Assembly (NCBI GenBank): GCA_937901365.1
Contig: CALCEF010000181.1
Span: forward strand, 1 to 12,423
Origin: an uncultured euryarchaeote
GTDB taxonomy: Archaea > Thermoplasmatota > Poseidoniia > Poseidoniales > Thalassarchaeaceae
Length of the DNA stretch: 12,423 bases
Direction of reading: 5' to 3'
The notes under the pieces are model-generated. The model saw only the letters and a program-made list of their open reading frames with translations. It was not told the DNA's origin and ran no database searches. A program made the position numbers and the translations under genes. This document shows positions 1 through 7,282 of this stretch, in pieces (positions within the stretch are counted from its first letter, which is position 1; every line of letters starts with the position of its first letter).

Positions 1-668
1 TTACAACCGCAGCAAACAATTCCGGACCACATTGGTTTCATGTTGTCTTTGAACGTGATTTTGCAAGAGAATATCCAGAGCACATATTCATCACTCCATA
101 TCACCCTCTAACACGTTTAATCATGGAATTTGGAACCGATTCACCAATCTACCTTCATGCCGAATCTCTTGATTCTACTCCCATTGATGCAGCATGGTGC
201 GTTTGTATTGATTGGACCGTTGAGAGTTTAACACAAACGACAGTTAGGCGATGGTTGTATCTCGATTCAAGTGGCAATCCTGTCATGGACCATGGCGCAA
301 ATCCACTGCGGTTGTTGCAAATTGGAGAGGTTGTCGGCGAATTTGACTTGCAAGGATTTCTTGACCCAATTGAAGAAGCACTGTTGGAAAGTGAACGACT
401 CCGATTGCTGCCACTTCTTGGTGAATTACGCGACAATGCTGAGCACGCCTGGCACCAAAGGATCTTGCGGGAAATGGGGCAGCTTGCGGATGCGGATTGG
501 ACGGCGCGTTCTGAGGGGAGATTGCCGGATCCTCGTTGGGTACGAATGAAGAATAGTCTCATCACTAGATTGCAGGATGAGCTTGCGAGAAGATTGGCGG
601 ATTTAGACCACATCAGAGACAATCTCGAAGGATGCTTGAATCTACGAGTTGCTATTCGAATAGATTGA
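1..668 (+). CDS. C-terminal part of probable RapA/SNF2-like helicase (5' truncated by window edge)
   Basis: The frame is open from base 3 to the stop at 666-668, so the visible 221 codons are the end of a larger protein. The first in-frame ATG (123) lies inside the conserved part and is probably not a start. The segment FITPYHPLTRLI followed by a beta-rich stretch (RRWLYLDSSGNPV) resembles the region after the helicase core in RapA/HepA-type SNF2 enzymes, where an 'EHP(L/M)v' motif is followed by an RLLLD-like strand. The last ~100 residues are rich in Leu, Arg and Glu and look helical, perhaps coiled coil. No helicase ATPase motif is inside the window, so the family call is inference. It could instead be the tail of another large nucleic-acid ATPase. 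It ends exactly one base before the stop codon of the convergent Toprim gene. Confidence 0.45.
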   Translation, partial: TTAANNSGPHWFHVVFERDFAREYPEHIFITPYHPLTRLIMEFGTDSPIYLHAESLDSTPIDAAWCVCIDWTVESLTQTTVRRWLYLDSSGNPVMDHGANPLRLLQIGEVVGEFDLQGFLDPIEEALLESERLRLLPLLGELRDNAEHAWHQRILREMGQLADADWTARSEGRLPDPRWVRMKNSLITRLQDELARRLADLDHIRDNLEGCLNLRVAIRID

Positions 669-1148
669 TCACTCTTCTTCGGAATCAACCACGTCAAACA
701 CATCGATGTAAGGCCGTAGTGTTTCAGCGTGTGATCTCAATACTTCTACAGTTCGACCTTCTGGTTTCAAACCTCGAACGAGTTCCATTCTAGTTTCATT
801 ATCAACTTTCATTCCGAAGGCCTCTAACCTCTCCCCGATCTTCCTCTGCAAGCGGCCACCTGTTCGGTCCCAATCCATGAGAAGTATCACTGAAGGACCC
901 TGATCTACCTTGTTGAGAATACCATATTTTTCAAAGATATACGCGATAAATCGTGACTGATTCCAACCGCGATTGACCTGCTCGATCTCTCCAGTAAAAC
1001 CAAGTGACTCTAGGGCGAGGCGGTCATTCCTTCCTTCAACGATGATGGGGCAGCCACATCCACCTTTTCGCGTAGGGCGATTGCGGATTCGTGCTTCGCC
1101 CAAGGCCCTGCCCGCTGTTGTATACCGGGCATCTCGATTATTCGACAA
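669..1148 (-). CDS. Small archaeal Toprim-domain protein
   Basis: This is a 159-residue protein with a compact Toprim fold. The first acidic motif is PIIVEGRNDRLAL (Glu38, with Asp42), and the second is ILLMDWDRTGG (Asp92 and Asp94), the expected E and DxD metal-binding residues. Stand-alone archaeal proteins of this size resemble the catalytic domain of DnaG or RNase M5 and are thought to act on nucleic acids with Mg2+, but their substrate is not established. A short Cys-containing stretch (GGCGC) precedes the first motif, and the C-terminus is acidic. The start is TTG at 1146-1148, chosen because a strong ribosome binding site (GGAAGGAG, minus strand, within 1151-1160) sits just upstream. 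The gene converges on the helicase fragment with no bases between the two stop codons. Confidence 0.8.
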   Translation of the reverse strand: MSNNRDARYTTAGRALGEARIRNRPTRKGGCGCPIIVEGRNDRLALESLGFTGEIEQVNRGWNQSRFIAYIFEKYGILNKVDQGPSVILLMDWDRTGGRLQRKIGERLEAFGMKVDNETRMELVRGLKPEGRTVEVLRSHAETLRPYIDVFDVVDSEEE

Positions 1149-1258
1149 GTCACTCCTTCCAGTGGGGTAATTTAGACCAAACTCCCATCAATATCTTTTC
1201 ACAGATGCTGATTATTGATTTAATCGGGCGGTTTTGGAGATTCAATCGGTTTTACTGA

Positions 1259-1273
1259 CCCCCCTACGGGGGG
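1259..1273. repeat. Perfect GC hairpin, 6-bp C/G stem with TAC loop
   Basis: Six C, then TAC, then six G form a perfect inverted repeat. It lies in the divergent region between the Toprim and coxB genes, 51 bases before the coxB ATG. It has no T-tract after it and neither flanking gene points toward it, so it is unlikely to be a terminator. Similar short-loop hairpins occur at 7232-7248 and 12195-12213. Confidence 0.6.
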
Positions 1274-1280
1274 CCAGACA

Positions 1281-1295
1281 ACGCTCATATAGCGT
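1281..1295 (+). promoter_or_regulatory. Probable coxB operon promoter: TATA-like CATATAG inside a palindrome
   Basis: ACGCT-catat-AGCGT is an inverted repeat with 5-bp arms around a TATA-like core at about 1286-1292. With usual archaeal TATA spacing, transcription would start at about 1313-1318, giving a very short leader before ATG 1325. A palindrome across the TATA element could serve as an operator, but that is inference from position only. Confidence 0.4.
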
Positions 1296-1324
1296 CCTCA
1301 CTCCGGGCCGGCTGAGGCTTTACT

Positions 1325-2035
1325 ATGGAGGCAGGCGGAGAGATTTTTTGGTACCTCTTCGACATCTTCAATCTGTGGGCAGTCATTGTCCTCGTAATCG
1401 TCCTTGTTTGGATGTTCCATCATTCACTCCGATACCGCTCTAAGGATGGAAGTGACAACAACGTTGACAATTTCAAACCCGGAGTTTTCCCCAAAGAGAA
1501 CGACAACCTTACAATGGAGTTGACTTGGACAATTATTCCCTTCATTCTGATTGTCTATCTCACATACATTGCATGGGGACCCATCGACGAAATGTGGACG
1601 GCTGATCCCGATGCACACGAGATTTCCGTTGTAGGAAATCAATGGTATTGGGAATTTGATTGCGACCCAATGCGGGGCACAGCGGATGCCCCTGAATCGA
1701 GTGTTGAGATGGAAAATCGATCCGCGATGATGTTCTACAATGAGAATGGGATTTTGATTTGTGAACTTACAACTATCGAAGTTGAAGGGCAAATTAAGCC
1801 ACTTTTACGAGTGAAGGCTGAAGAATCATACAATTTCGCTATGACTTCGAACGACGTGACGCATGCTCCGTTCTTCCTTGATTGGGGGCTCAAAGAAGAT
1901 ACGCAACCAGGGATGGAAACAAGATTATACTACACACCCAGCATGGATGAGGTAGGCTCTTCATTGCTCATGTGTACAGAATACTGTGGAAAAGACCACG
2001 GTTACATGACCGCAGTGGTTGAGGTCTTTGAGTGA
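1325..2035 (+). CDS. coxB: Cytochrome c oxidase subunit II (CuA subunit)
   Basis: The 236-residue protein receives electrons from the external donor at its CuA centre and passes them to heme a in subunit I. Two membrane helices are visible at about residues 13-32 and 66-84, followed by an exported cupredoxin domain. All CuA ligands are present: His180 in DVTHAPF, and Cys217, Glu219, Cys221, His225 and Met228 in CTEYCGKDHGYM. The aromatic patch NQWYWEF, which carries electrons from CuA to heme a, is also present. No heme c domain is fused to the C-terminus, so this is a caa3-negative form. GAGG at 1314-1317 can act as ribosome binding site for the ATG at 1325. There is no obvious signal peptide, and the first helix probably acts as an uncleaved anchor. 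It is the first gene of the cox operon, with coxA starting 10 bases after its stop. Confidence 0.96.
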   Translation: MEAGGEIFWYLFDIFNLWAVIVLVIVLVWMFHHSLRYRSKDGSDNNVDNFKPGVFPKENDNLTMELTWTIIPFILIVYLTYIAWGPIDEMWTADPDAHEISVVGNQWYWEFDCDPMRGTADAPESSVEMENRSAMMFYNENGILICELTTIEVEGQIKPLLRVKAEESYNFAMTSNDVTHAPFFLDWGLKEDTQPGMETRLYYTPSMDEVGSSLLMCTEYCGKDHGYMTAVVEVFE

Positions 2036-2045
2036 GGTGACTACG

Positions 2046-4373
2046 ATGATTCGTTCAATGAATAAACCACGTTCCTTCGGATTACTCGCTATTCTGCTGT
2101 TCGCACTTGTTCTCGCACCCAGTGTACAATCGTATCCTACGGGAATCTCTGGTGCGCAAGATGGAGGATGTTCCTGCCACGGACAAACTGCAAGTAGCGA
2201 AGTCGTGCCAAGCCTTGAGGGATTGCCCACCGAACTAGAACCGGGAGCAACCTACACACTGAACATTTCATTCACAGGTGGTCCATCATTTGCAGAAAAC
2301 GCAGAACCTGCAGCCTTGGGTGGATTCCATCTTTGGGCCAGTGCGGGTGTTCTAGCGCCTGTTGATGGAATGGTGAAAACCAATTCTGATGGTAGTGTAA
2401 CTCACACGGGTGACGACAAAGATGACACCGGAATGGGTAACGACCAGCGCGAATGGCAAGTTGAGTGGACTGCGCCAATGGAAGGTGGTGCGAAATTCAC
2501 CCTTCACGTGAACTCGGTCAATGGGGACGGGACAAACGGTGGAGATTTGTGGGGTCGACTTACTGCTGAAGTGGGTCCACAACCTGTCGAACAAGCAAGT
2601 GGCCTTACCGTACTAGCGAGTGCAATTTTACTGATGGTAGTAATCACACTGGGTTGTGTGATTTGGGTATTCTACAGACAAGATCCTGAGGCCTTCGCTT
2701 GGGAACGATTCTGGCCATGGTTTAGTGATTACATCACAAGCACGGATCACAAAAAGGTCGGAACACTATACATGGTAAACGGACTTTTCTTCCTAGGTGT
2801 TGGTGGATTATTCGCTCTCATCTTCCGCGTGCAATTGGCCACTCCTGGAAACGATTTCCTAACCCAAGACGAGTACAATCAATTCTTCACCATGCACGGC
2901 ACTACGATGATTTTCTTAGCGGCAATGCCAATGATTGCTGGATTTGCAAACTGGATTGTACCCTTGCAAATCGGTGCTCCTGATTTGGCCCTACCGCGCT
3001 TGAATGCACTGGCGTTCTGGTTGAACCCTGCAGCTGCACTACTCCTGTTCTCCGGTATTTTCAGTGGGCAAGGGGCTGATACCGGATGGACTGGTTATGC
3101 CCCGTATATCGTATCGCATACGGCTCATTCTGGGGCGACGTTATGGGTGGCTGGCCAAATTCTGATTGTTGCCTCATCGACTATTTCGGGTATCAACTTC
3201 ATGACCACATTCTGTACGATGCGGGCTCCGGGCATGGGATGGATGCAAATGCCCTTGTTCTCATGGTCGATGCTGATTGCAACCTTGATGCTCTTCATCT
3301 CAATCCCTGCATTCGGAATTGGACTGATTCAAGTCTTATTGGATCGGACGATAGGTACGGTGTTCTATGAAGTGGCTGCAGGAGGGGACCCTCTACTCTG
3401 GAGTCACCTATTCTGGTACTTTGGACACCCTGAGGTGTACGTTGTTGTACTACCTGCCTTCGGTGTTATTTCTGAGGTTTTGTCCACCAGCGCACGACGC
3501 ACAATCTTTGGATACAAATCGATGGTCTTCGCACTCGCGGGAATTGGAATTGTTGGGTTCATTGTGTATGGACACCACATGTTCACATCGGGTATGAGTC
3601 CAGTATTGCGCTTCGTGACAATGTTGACGACAATGCTTGTTGCAGTTCCTACCGGAATCAAGATCTTCAACTGGTTGCAAACCATGCACGGTGGCAGCCT
3701 TGTCTACAGGACACACACGCTATGGGCACTTGGATTCTTGGTGACTTTCACCCTCGGTGGAATTTCTGGAATGTATTTCCCGGCAGTGGCCATGGATTTG
3801 CACCTACACGAGACCTACTTCGTGGTTGCACACTTCCACTATGTATTCGTGGGCGGTATCGTATTCGGACTCTATTCTGGAATCTACTACTGGTTCCCCA
3901 AGGCCACTGGACGCATGATGAATGAGAAGGTTGGAATCCTCCACTTCATGACTGGGTTCATCTCTTACAACTTGATTTTCTGGCCCATGCACAGACTTGG
4001 AATTCAAGGAATGCCTCGAAGGCAACACACTTACTTCATCACCACCGATGAGTACTTTGCACTACCACCAGAAGCTGCTGATTGGAACATGCTCATCACA
4101 GTCGCTGCGTTCATGTTCTTTGCCAGCAACCTGATTTTGGTTTACAACATGATTAGCAGTGGGCTACGTGGCCAAAAGGCACCGAGTGACCCATGGGGCG
4201 GATGGTCGATGGAATGGTTGGTCTCCAGCCCACCACCGACACCCTCGCATGACCCAAGCGACCTCCCAGTGCTGGAATTCGCTGAAATCCATGAGGATGG
4301 AGAACCTGGCTTCTTCGGTCGTATGATTCAATGGATGATGATTCCTGAGGATGATGGAGGTGAGGAAGAATGA
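2046..4373 (+). CDS. coxA: Cytochrome c oxidase subunit I with exported choice-of-anchor-V/Reeler-like N-terminal domain
   Basis: This is the catalytic subunit, which reduces O2 to water and pumps protons. The 775 residues comprise a signal-like helix (about 10-30), an exported domain (about 32-180), a linking helix (about 187-209) and a full 12-helix oxidase core. Ligands seen: His284 and His598 for heme a, His596 for heme a3, and His461, His510 and His511 for CuB. Tyr465 is in HPEVY. Glu463, the NPDN-type residues in AGFAN...APD...PRLN, and Lys539 in PTGIKIF indicate D and K channels of a class A1 enzyme. The extra domain carries C42-S-C44-H45 and the W-x-V-x-WTAP and NGDGTNGGDLW signatures of Reeler-like choice-of-anchor-V domains. 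Start ATG 2046 was chosen over 2019 because GAGGTGA (2034-2040) precedes it and the signal helix follows. Ordinary Cox1 is about 530 residues. The stop overlaps coxC by ATGA. Confidence 0.95.
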   Translation: MIRSMNKPRSFGLLAILLFALVLAPSVQSYPTGISGAQDGGCSCHGQTASSEVVPSLEGLPTELEPGATYTLNISFTGGPSFAENAEPAALGGFHLWASAGVLAPVDGMVKTNSDGSVTHTGDDKDDTGMGNDQREWQVEWTAPMEGGAKFTLHVNSVNGDGTNGGDLWGRLTAEVGPQPVEQASGLTVLASAILLMVVITLGCVIWVFYRQDPEAFAWERFWPWFSDYITSTDHKKVGTLYMVNGLFFLGVGGLFALIFRVQLATPGNDFLTQDEYNQFFTMHGTTMIFLAAMPMIAGFANWIVPLQIGAPDLALPRLNALAFWLNPAAALLLFSGIFSGQGADTGWTGYAPYIVSHTAHSGATLWVAGQILIVASSTISGINFMTTFCTMRAPGMGWMQMPLFSWSMLIATLMLFISIPAFGIGLIQVLLDRTIGTVFYEVAAGGDPLLWSHLFWYFGHPEVYVVVLPAFGVISEVLSTSARRTIFGYKSMVFALAGIGIVGFIVYGHHMFTSGMSPVLRFVTMLTTMLVAVPTGIKIFNWLQTMHGGSLVYRTHTLWALGFLVTFTLGGISGMYFPAVAMDLHLHETYFVVAHFHYVFVGGIVFGLYSGIYYWFPKATGRMMNEKVGILHFMTGFISYNLIFWPMHRLGIQGMPRRQHTYFITTDEYFALPPEAADWNMLITVAAFMFFASNLILVYNMISSGLRGQKAPSDPWGGWSMEWLVSSPPPTPSHDPSDLPVLEFAEIHEDGEPGFFGRMIQWMMIPEDDGGEEE

Positions 4374-5542
4374 GTTATGGCGGACACGATGATCATCACC
4401 ATGATCACCAACACAGCCATTGGGGCCCACACGATTGGGATCACGGTCACGGAGGTGCCCCTCACAATTCGTGGGCACCGATTATGCTCGCATTTGGTTC
4501 GAGCATTTTCCTACTCGGATTTACCAAGGTGTTTACACAAACTTGGGATAGTGAGGCAAGCATCTGGACATATGCCATTCATTCATCTCAACTTGGTCTC
4601 CTCATCGCTGGTTTGGCCATCTTTACTGCTGGACTGACCGTGTTCTGGCGACAAGATTGGAGTCACAGTGGTTCGTATGAAGCAAAGGCGGTCGGAACAC
4701 CATTCCGCACAATCGATATTCGCAAGGTTGCCGTTTGGATGTTCTTGATGTCTGAAATGATGGTATTCAGCAGTTTATTCAGCACCTACATTCGATACAG
4801 ACTTGGATTTGACAACTGTGTAGAACTATTCGAAAGCAGTATCGAGCCAGGTTCCACCGTCGTCCTTGAAGCAGGTCAACAATGCTGGCTCCCAGCATCT
4901 TACTTCATCGCGGAAGGTGGTTATCACCAAGAATACGCAAATGCTGCTCTTGGATTCATGCCAGACACTTTGATTCCCGGAGCGATCAACACATTTGCTC
5001 TGATTATTTCTTCTTACACGATTGTTCTCGCTCTAAAGACCGCCAAGGACTCAAGTCTTAGCGATGCAGAGCGCAGTAGAAAGGTTGGAAATTATCTCTC
5101 GATTACTCTCTTCCTAGCAACACTCTTCTTGACATTCAAGTTGATTGAGTGGTTCATTGGATTCAATATTGGACACCCTGGAGATTGGTATTACTTCCAT
5201 GCGCCTTCTCTGAGTGCTGATCATTTCACGATACACGAATCGGCGTACACGTATTGTCATCACTGGGATCATCATGGTGGTGTCGACCACAAGGGTGCTT
5301 GTGAGCCAGGAATGGATGCGATTTTCGATATACGGATGTCAGCCTCTACATTCTATGTGACGACGGGCACACACGGTGTGCACGTATTCGGTGGAATGGT
5401 CGCTCTAGCTTACATGGTACTGAAGGCGTATCGCGGTGGATATACGCCACAAAACGCAGTGAGTATCGAGTACTTCGGCCTATATTGGCACTTTGTTGAC
5501 TTGGTTTGGGTTCTGGTCTTCCCCGCATTCTACTTGTATTGA
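4370..5542 (+). CDS. coxC: Cytochrome c oxidase subunit III with His-rich N-terminus and enlarged outer loops
   Basis: The 390-residue membrane protein supports the oxidase core and proton uptake. Seven hydrophobic helices can be read, including KVAVWMFLMSEMMVFSS, the signature TGTHGVHVFGG and the C-terminal YWHFVDLVWVLVF, all typical of Cox3. It is longer than the usual 260-300 residues for three reasons. The first 32 residues hold 11 His. A roughly 50-residue loop between helices 3 and 4 contains two Cys. The loop between helices 5 and 6 has a His/Asp cluster and two Cys. If the topology is as in known Cox3, both loops face outward and the His-rich tail faces the cytoplasm. GGAGGTGA (4357-4363) is the ribosome binding site, and the ATG overlaps the coxA stop by four bases, implying coupled translation. 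Confidence 0.94.
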   Translation: MSYGGHDDHHHDHQHSHWGPHDWDHGHGGAPHNSWAPIMLAFGSSIFLLGFTKVFTQTWDSEASIWTYAIHSSQLGLLIAGLAIFTAGLTVFWRQDWSHSGSYEAKAVGTPFRTIDIRKVAVWMFLMSEMMVFSSLFSTYIRYRLGFDNCVELFESSIEPGSTVVLEAGQQCWLPASYFIAEGGYHQEYANAALGFMPDTLIPGAINTFALIISSYTIVLALKTAKDSSLSDAERSRKVGNYLSITLFLATLFLTFKLIEWFIGFNIGHPGDWYYFHAPSLSADHFTIHESAYTYCHHWDHHGGVDHKGACEPGMDAIFDIRMSASTFYVTTGTHGVHVFGGMVALAYMVLKAYRGGYTPQNAVSIEYFGLYWHFVDLVWVLVFPAFYLY

Positions 5543-5556
5543 TGGAGGCAAAAAAA

Positions 5557-5913
5557 ATGGGCGAACATGGACATCACACAATCTTGGGATTTGATCGCTA
5601 TGCATTCAATTTCTGGGTGCTGATGATTTTCACAGCGATTGAAGTCGTCGCTGTTGCATTGACCTTCTCGATGAAAGGTACTGTCAGCATGAATACAGTC
5701 GTGTTTATTCTCGTCTCAGTTGGAATCGTTAAGGGTGTGGGAATCGCTGCAATTTTCATGCACTTGCAAGGTGATGAGGATAGTCGCGTACTCACCGCTA
5801 CTGCTTTGTTTCCGGTATTTTTCATCGTCGTCATGGTGCTATTCATCGGTTTGACACACCCAGATGCTGCAGATACTTTGCCAGCATGGTGTCGACCCGG
5901 ATTCTACACATGA
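5557..5913 (+). CDS. coxD: Cytochrome c oxidase subunit IV, prokaryotic type
   Basis: The 118-residue protein has three membrane helices, at about residues 17-39, 45-72 and 82-102. The second ends in VKGVGIAAIFMHL, matching the conserved 'K...yFMHL' helix of prokaryotic subunit IV (CtaF/CyoD group). Such subunits stabilise the oxidase and hold no cofactor. The start ATG at 5557 was chosen because GGAGG (5544-5548) lies at proper distance. An in-frame ATG at 5542 overlaps the coxC stop but has no suitable site before it. The short His-containing N-terminus (MGEHGHH) echoes the His-rich tails of the neighbouring subunit III and Sco proteins. It is the last gene of the cox operon, and tRNA-Ser follows 45 bases after its stop. 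Confidence 0.85.
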   Translation: MGEHGHHTILGFDRYAFNFWVLMIFTAIEVVAVALTFSMKGTVSMNTVVFILVSVGIVKGVGIAAIFMHLQGDEDSRVLTATALFPVFFIVVMVLFIGLTHPDAADTLPAWCRPGFYT

Positions 5914-5932
5914 TGTAGCGTGAAACACTTAG

Positions 5933-5948
5933 CCGAGCAGTGTCTCGG
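5933..5948 (+). other. Short hairpin between coxD and tRNA-Ser
   Basis: CCGAG-cagtgt-CTCGG can form a 5-bp stem. An overlapping alternative pairing (ACACT with AGTGT) is also possible. It may mark processing or termination after the cox operon, but no T-tract follows, so a terminator role is not shown. Confidence 0.25.
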
Positions 5949-5958
5949 ACCACACACA

Positions 5959-6043
5959 GCGGACGTCGCATAGCCTGGTATCGCGCCGGATTTGAAATCC
6001 GGTGGTATTCGCCGCGGGAGTTCAAATCTCTCCGTCCGCGCCA
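5959..6043 (+). tRNA. tRNA-Ser, anticodon TGA
   Basis: The acceptor arms GCGGACG (5959-5965) and CGTCCGC (6033-6039) pair fully, with discriminator G and an encoded CCA at 6041-6043. The anticodon stem CCGGA/TCCGG encloses the loop TTTGAAA, giving anticodon TGA (5993-5995), which reads UCA serine codons. A 13-nt variable arm (6003-6015) can form a short stem with G-U pairs, as expected for serine, and the T arm is GGGAG-TTCAAAT-CTCTC. The D stem is weak, with an A-C mismatch. The total length of 85 nt fits a class II tRNA. Confidence 0.93.
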
Positions 6044-6070
6044 ACTTCTGAAAGCGAGATGCAGACAACG

Positions 6071-6088
6071 TGAAATACTGATTTTTTT
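6071..6088 (+). promoter_or_regulatory. TATA-like element and T7 tract between tRNA-Ser and sco
   Basis: GAAATACT at about 6072-6079 lies about 26 bases before the sco ATG, the distance expected for a leaderless archaeal transcript. No ribosome binding site precedes that ATG, which agrees. The run of seven T at 6082-6088 could also end the tRNA-Ser transcript, as archaeal terminators are often plain T-tracts. Both roles are inferred. Confidence 0.35.
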
Positions 6089-6099
6089 ACACAGAAATC

Positions 6100-7224
6100 A
6101 TGCGCTGTAAATCGATTGCTTTGAGTGCACTGTTGCTAATTACTGCACTATCTGGTTGCATTGGTGGACACGACCATTCAGATTACGAATTTCATGGTCT
6201 TGAGTATGACCCTGCATCACCAGCTCCCGATTTCACATTGACCGATCAGAATGGACAGAATGTCTCTTTATCCGATTTTGAGGATAAAGTCGTGGTCTTG
6301 GCTTTCACCTATACCGCTTGTCCCGATGTTTGTCTAGCGATTGAAGCAAATCTGCACTATGTCAACACTGAGATGTCAGATGAAGAGGATTTGGTCATCC
6401 TTTCGATGACCATTGACCCCGCACGCGATACACCTGAGCATCTTTGGGGTTGGACCAATGTCCGAGGATATGACTGGCCACATTTGACAAGCAGTGATCA
6501 CAGTGAGTTACAACATGTATGGAGTGATTACAATCTGTTGGTAGACAATGATCACATCAACTCTGATCACTCCGACCACGGTGATCATCACGATCACAGC
6601 GGTCATTCGGACATGTCACATCAAGTGGCTGTCTTGTACCCTGAAAACACAACGGTATTGCTTGATGGTGACCACGATATGTTGCCCGAAGAAAATGCAA
6701 CAGGCTGGAATCTGACTGAAACGACAATGTCGATGAACAACGTGTCTTTGAATTATTCAGTTCACGAACAATATGGCCACAGTGTCACTGGAATCAATGG
6801 CGTTGATTCGCCCAGTGATTGGTCATGGTGGTGGTCATTGTACATCTGGAATTCAAGCAGTATGGCATGGGAAGAAAGTTCAGTGGGAATTGATGAAGTC
6901 ATGATTATGCAAGATACAGACCATGTTGCTTGGGCTGCATCAAATGCGAACATGTCAATGCTCCCTACACCTGGAGAGCATGGCGATGAACATGAGGGTC
7001 ATGATTCCCATGATGATCACGACGAAATGCATGGTGAGGACGAAGTGTATGAGGTCGGGCACAATACTGTGACATATATCATTGACAAAGATGGAAACAA
7101 GAGGCTCGTTTACACGGGCCCTGATTGGTCGACTGAAAATTTCATGGAAGATCTGACACAGTTGTTGCATCACGATACTGGTGTTGAAGCACACGACGAC
7201 CACAGTGGACACGATCACCATTGA
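6100..7224 (+). CDS. sco: Sco1/SenC copper chaperone lipoprotein with inserted DUF4430-like domain
   Basis: Sco proteins deliver copper to, or reduce, the CuA site of subunit II. The 374-residue protein starts with a lipoprotein signal ending in the lipobox LSGC (Cys20). A thioredoxin-like fold follows: APDFTLTDQNG, then TACPDVC with the copper-binding Cys74 and Cys78, then MTIDPARDTPEHL. The partner His is probably His321 in GHNTVTYIIDKDG. Family members are near 200 residues. Here about 165 extra residues sit between YNLLVDNDH and that His. The insert has His/Asp-rich stretches at both ends and a middle part with HSVTGINGVDS and WWWSLYIWN, which resembles DUF4430 (transcobalamin-like) domains. 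The C-terminus is again His/Asp-rich. Its position after the cox operon fits a role in oxidase assembly. Confidence 0.92.
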   Translation: MRCKSIALSALLLITALSGCIGGHDHSDYEFHGLEYDPASPAPDFTLTDQNGQNVSLSDFEDKVVVLAFTYTACPDVCLAIEANLHYVNTEMSDEEDLVILSMTIDPARDTPEHLWGWTNVRGYDWPHLTSSDHSELQHVWSDYNLLVDNDHINSDHSDHGDHHDHSGHSDMSHQVAVLYPENTTVLLDGDHDMLPEENATGWNLTETTMSMNNVSLNYSVHEQYGHSVTGINGVDSPSDWSWWWSLYIWNSSSMAWEESSVGIDEVMIMQDTDHVAWAASNANMSMLPTPGEHGDEHEGHDSHDDHDEMHGEDEVYEVGHNTVTYIIDKDGNKRLVYTGPDWSTENFMEDLTQLLHHDTGVEAHDDHSGHDHH

Positions 7225-7231
7225 GAGAAAA

Positions 7232-7248
7232 CGCACCCTACGGGTGCG
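7232..7248. repeat. Perfect hairpin, 7-bp stem with TAC loop
   Basis: CGCACCC-TAC-GGGTGCG lies 8 bases after the sco stop and 34 bases before the likely GTG start of the next gene. It could slow or end transcription after sco, but there is no T-tract directly after it. The loop is the same TAC as in the hairpin at 1259-1273. Confidence 0.6.
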
Positions 7249-7282
7249 AACAGTCTTTGATGGGAAGCACCCTCAGCGATAC

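Noticed and set aside
155..703. 182-codon antisense frame opposite the helicase fragment
   Set aside because: Basic, Ser/Arg-rich shadow translation with no motif; the plus strand has the recognisable protein.
2019..2045. ATG at 2019 as the coxA start
   Set aside because: It lies inside coxB with no ribosome binding site. ATG 2046 follows GAGGTGA and gives a clean signal helix.
5959..6043. tRNA with anticodon TGA as a possible selenocysteine or stop-suppressor tRNA
   Set aside because: Anticodon UGA reads UCA (serine), not the UGA stop. Acceptor and T stems have normal 7 and 5 bp, as in tRNA-Ser.
6560..7220. His/Asp-codon repeats (GATCAC/CATGAT) in sco as a DNA repeat array
   Set aside because: Spacing is irregular and follows the reading frame; explained by low-complexity protein sequence, not a CRISPR or tandem array.
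7181..7282. ATG at 7181 as start of the lipoprotein gene
   Set aside because: It would overlap the sco end, read through a hairpin and place 34 polar residues before the lipoprotein signal. GTG 7283 gives a normal signal.
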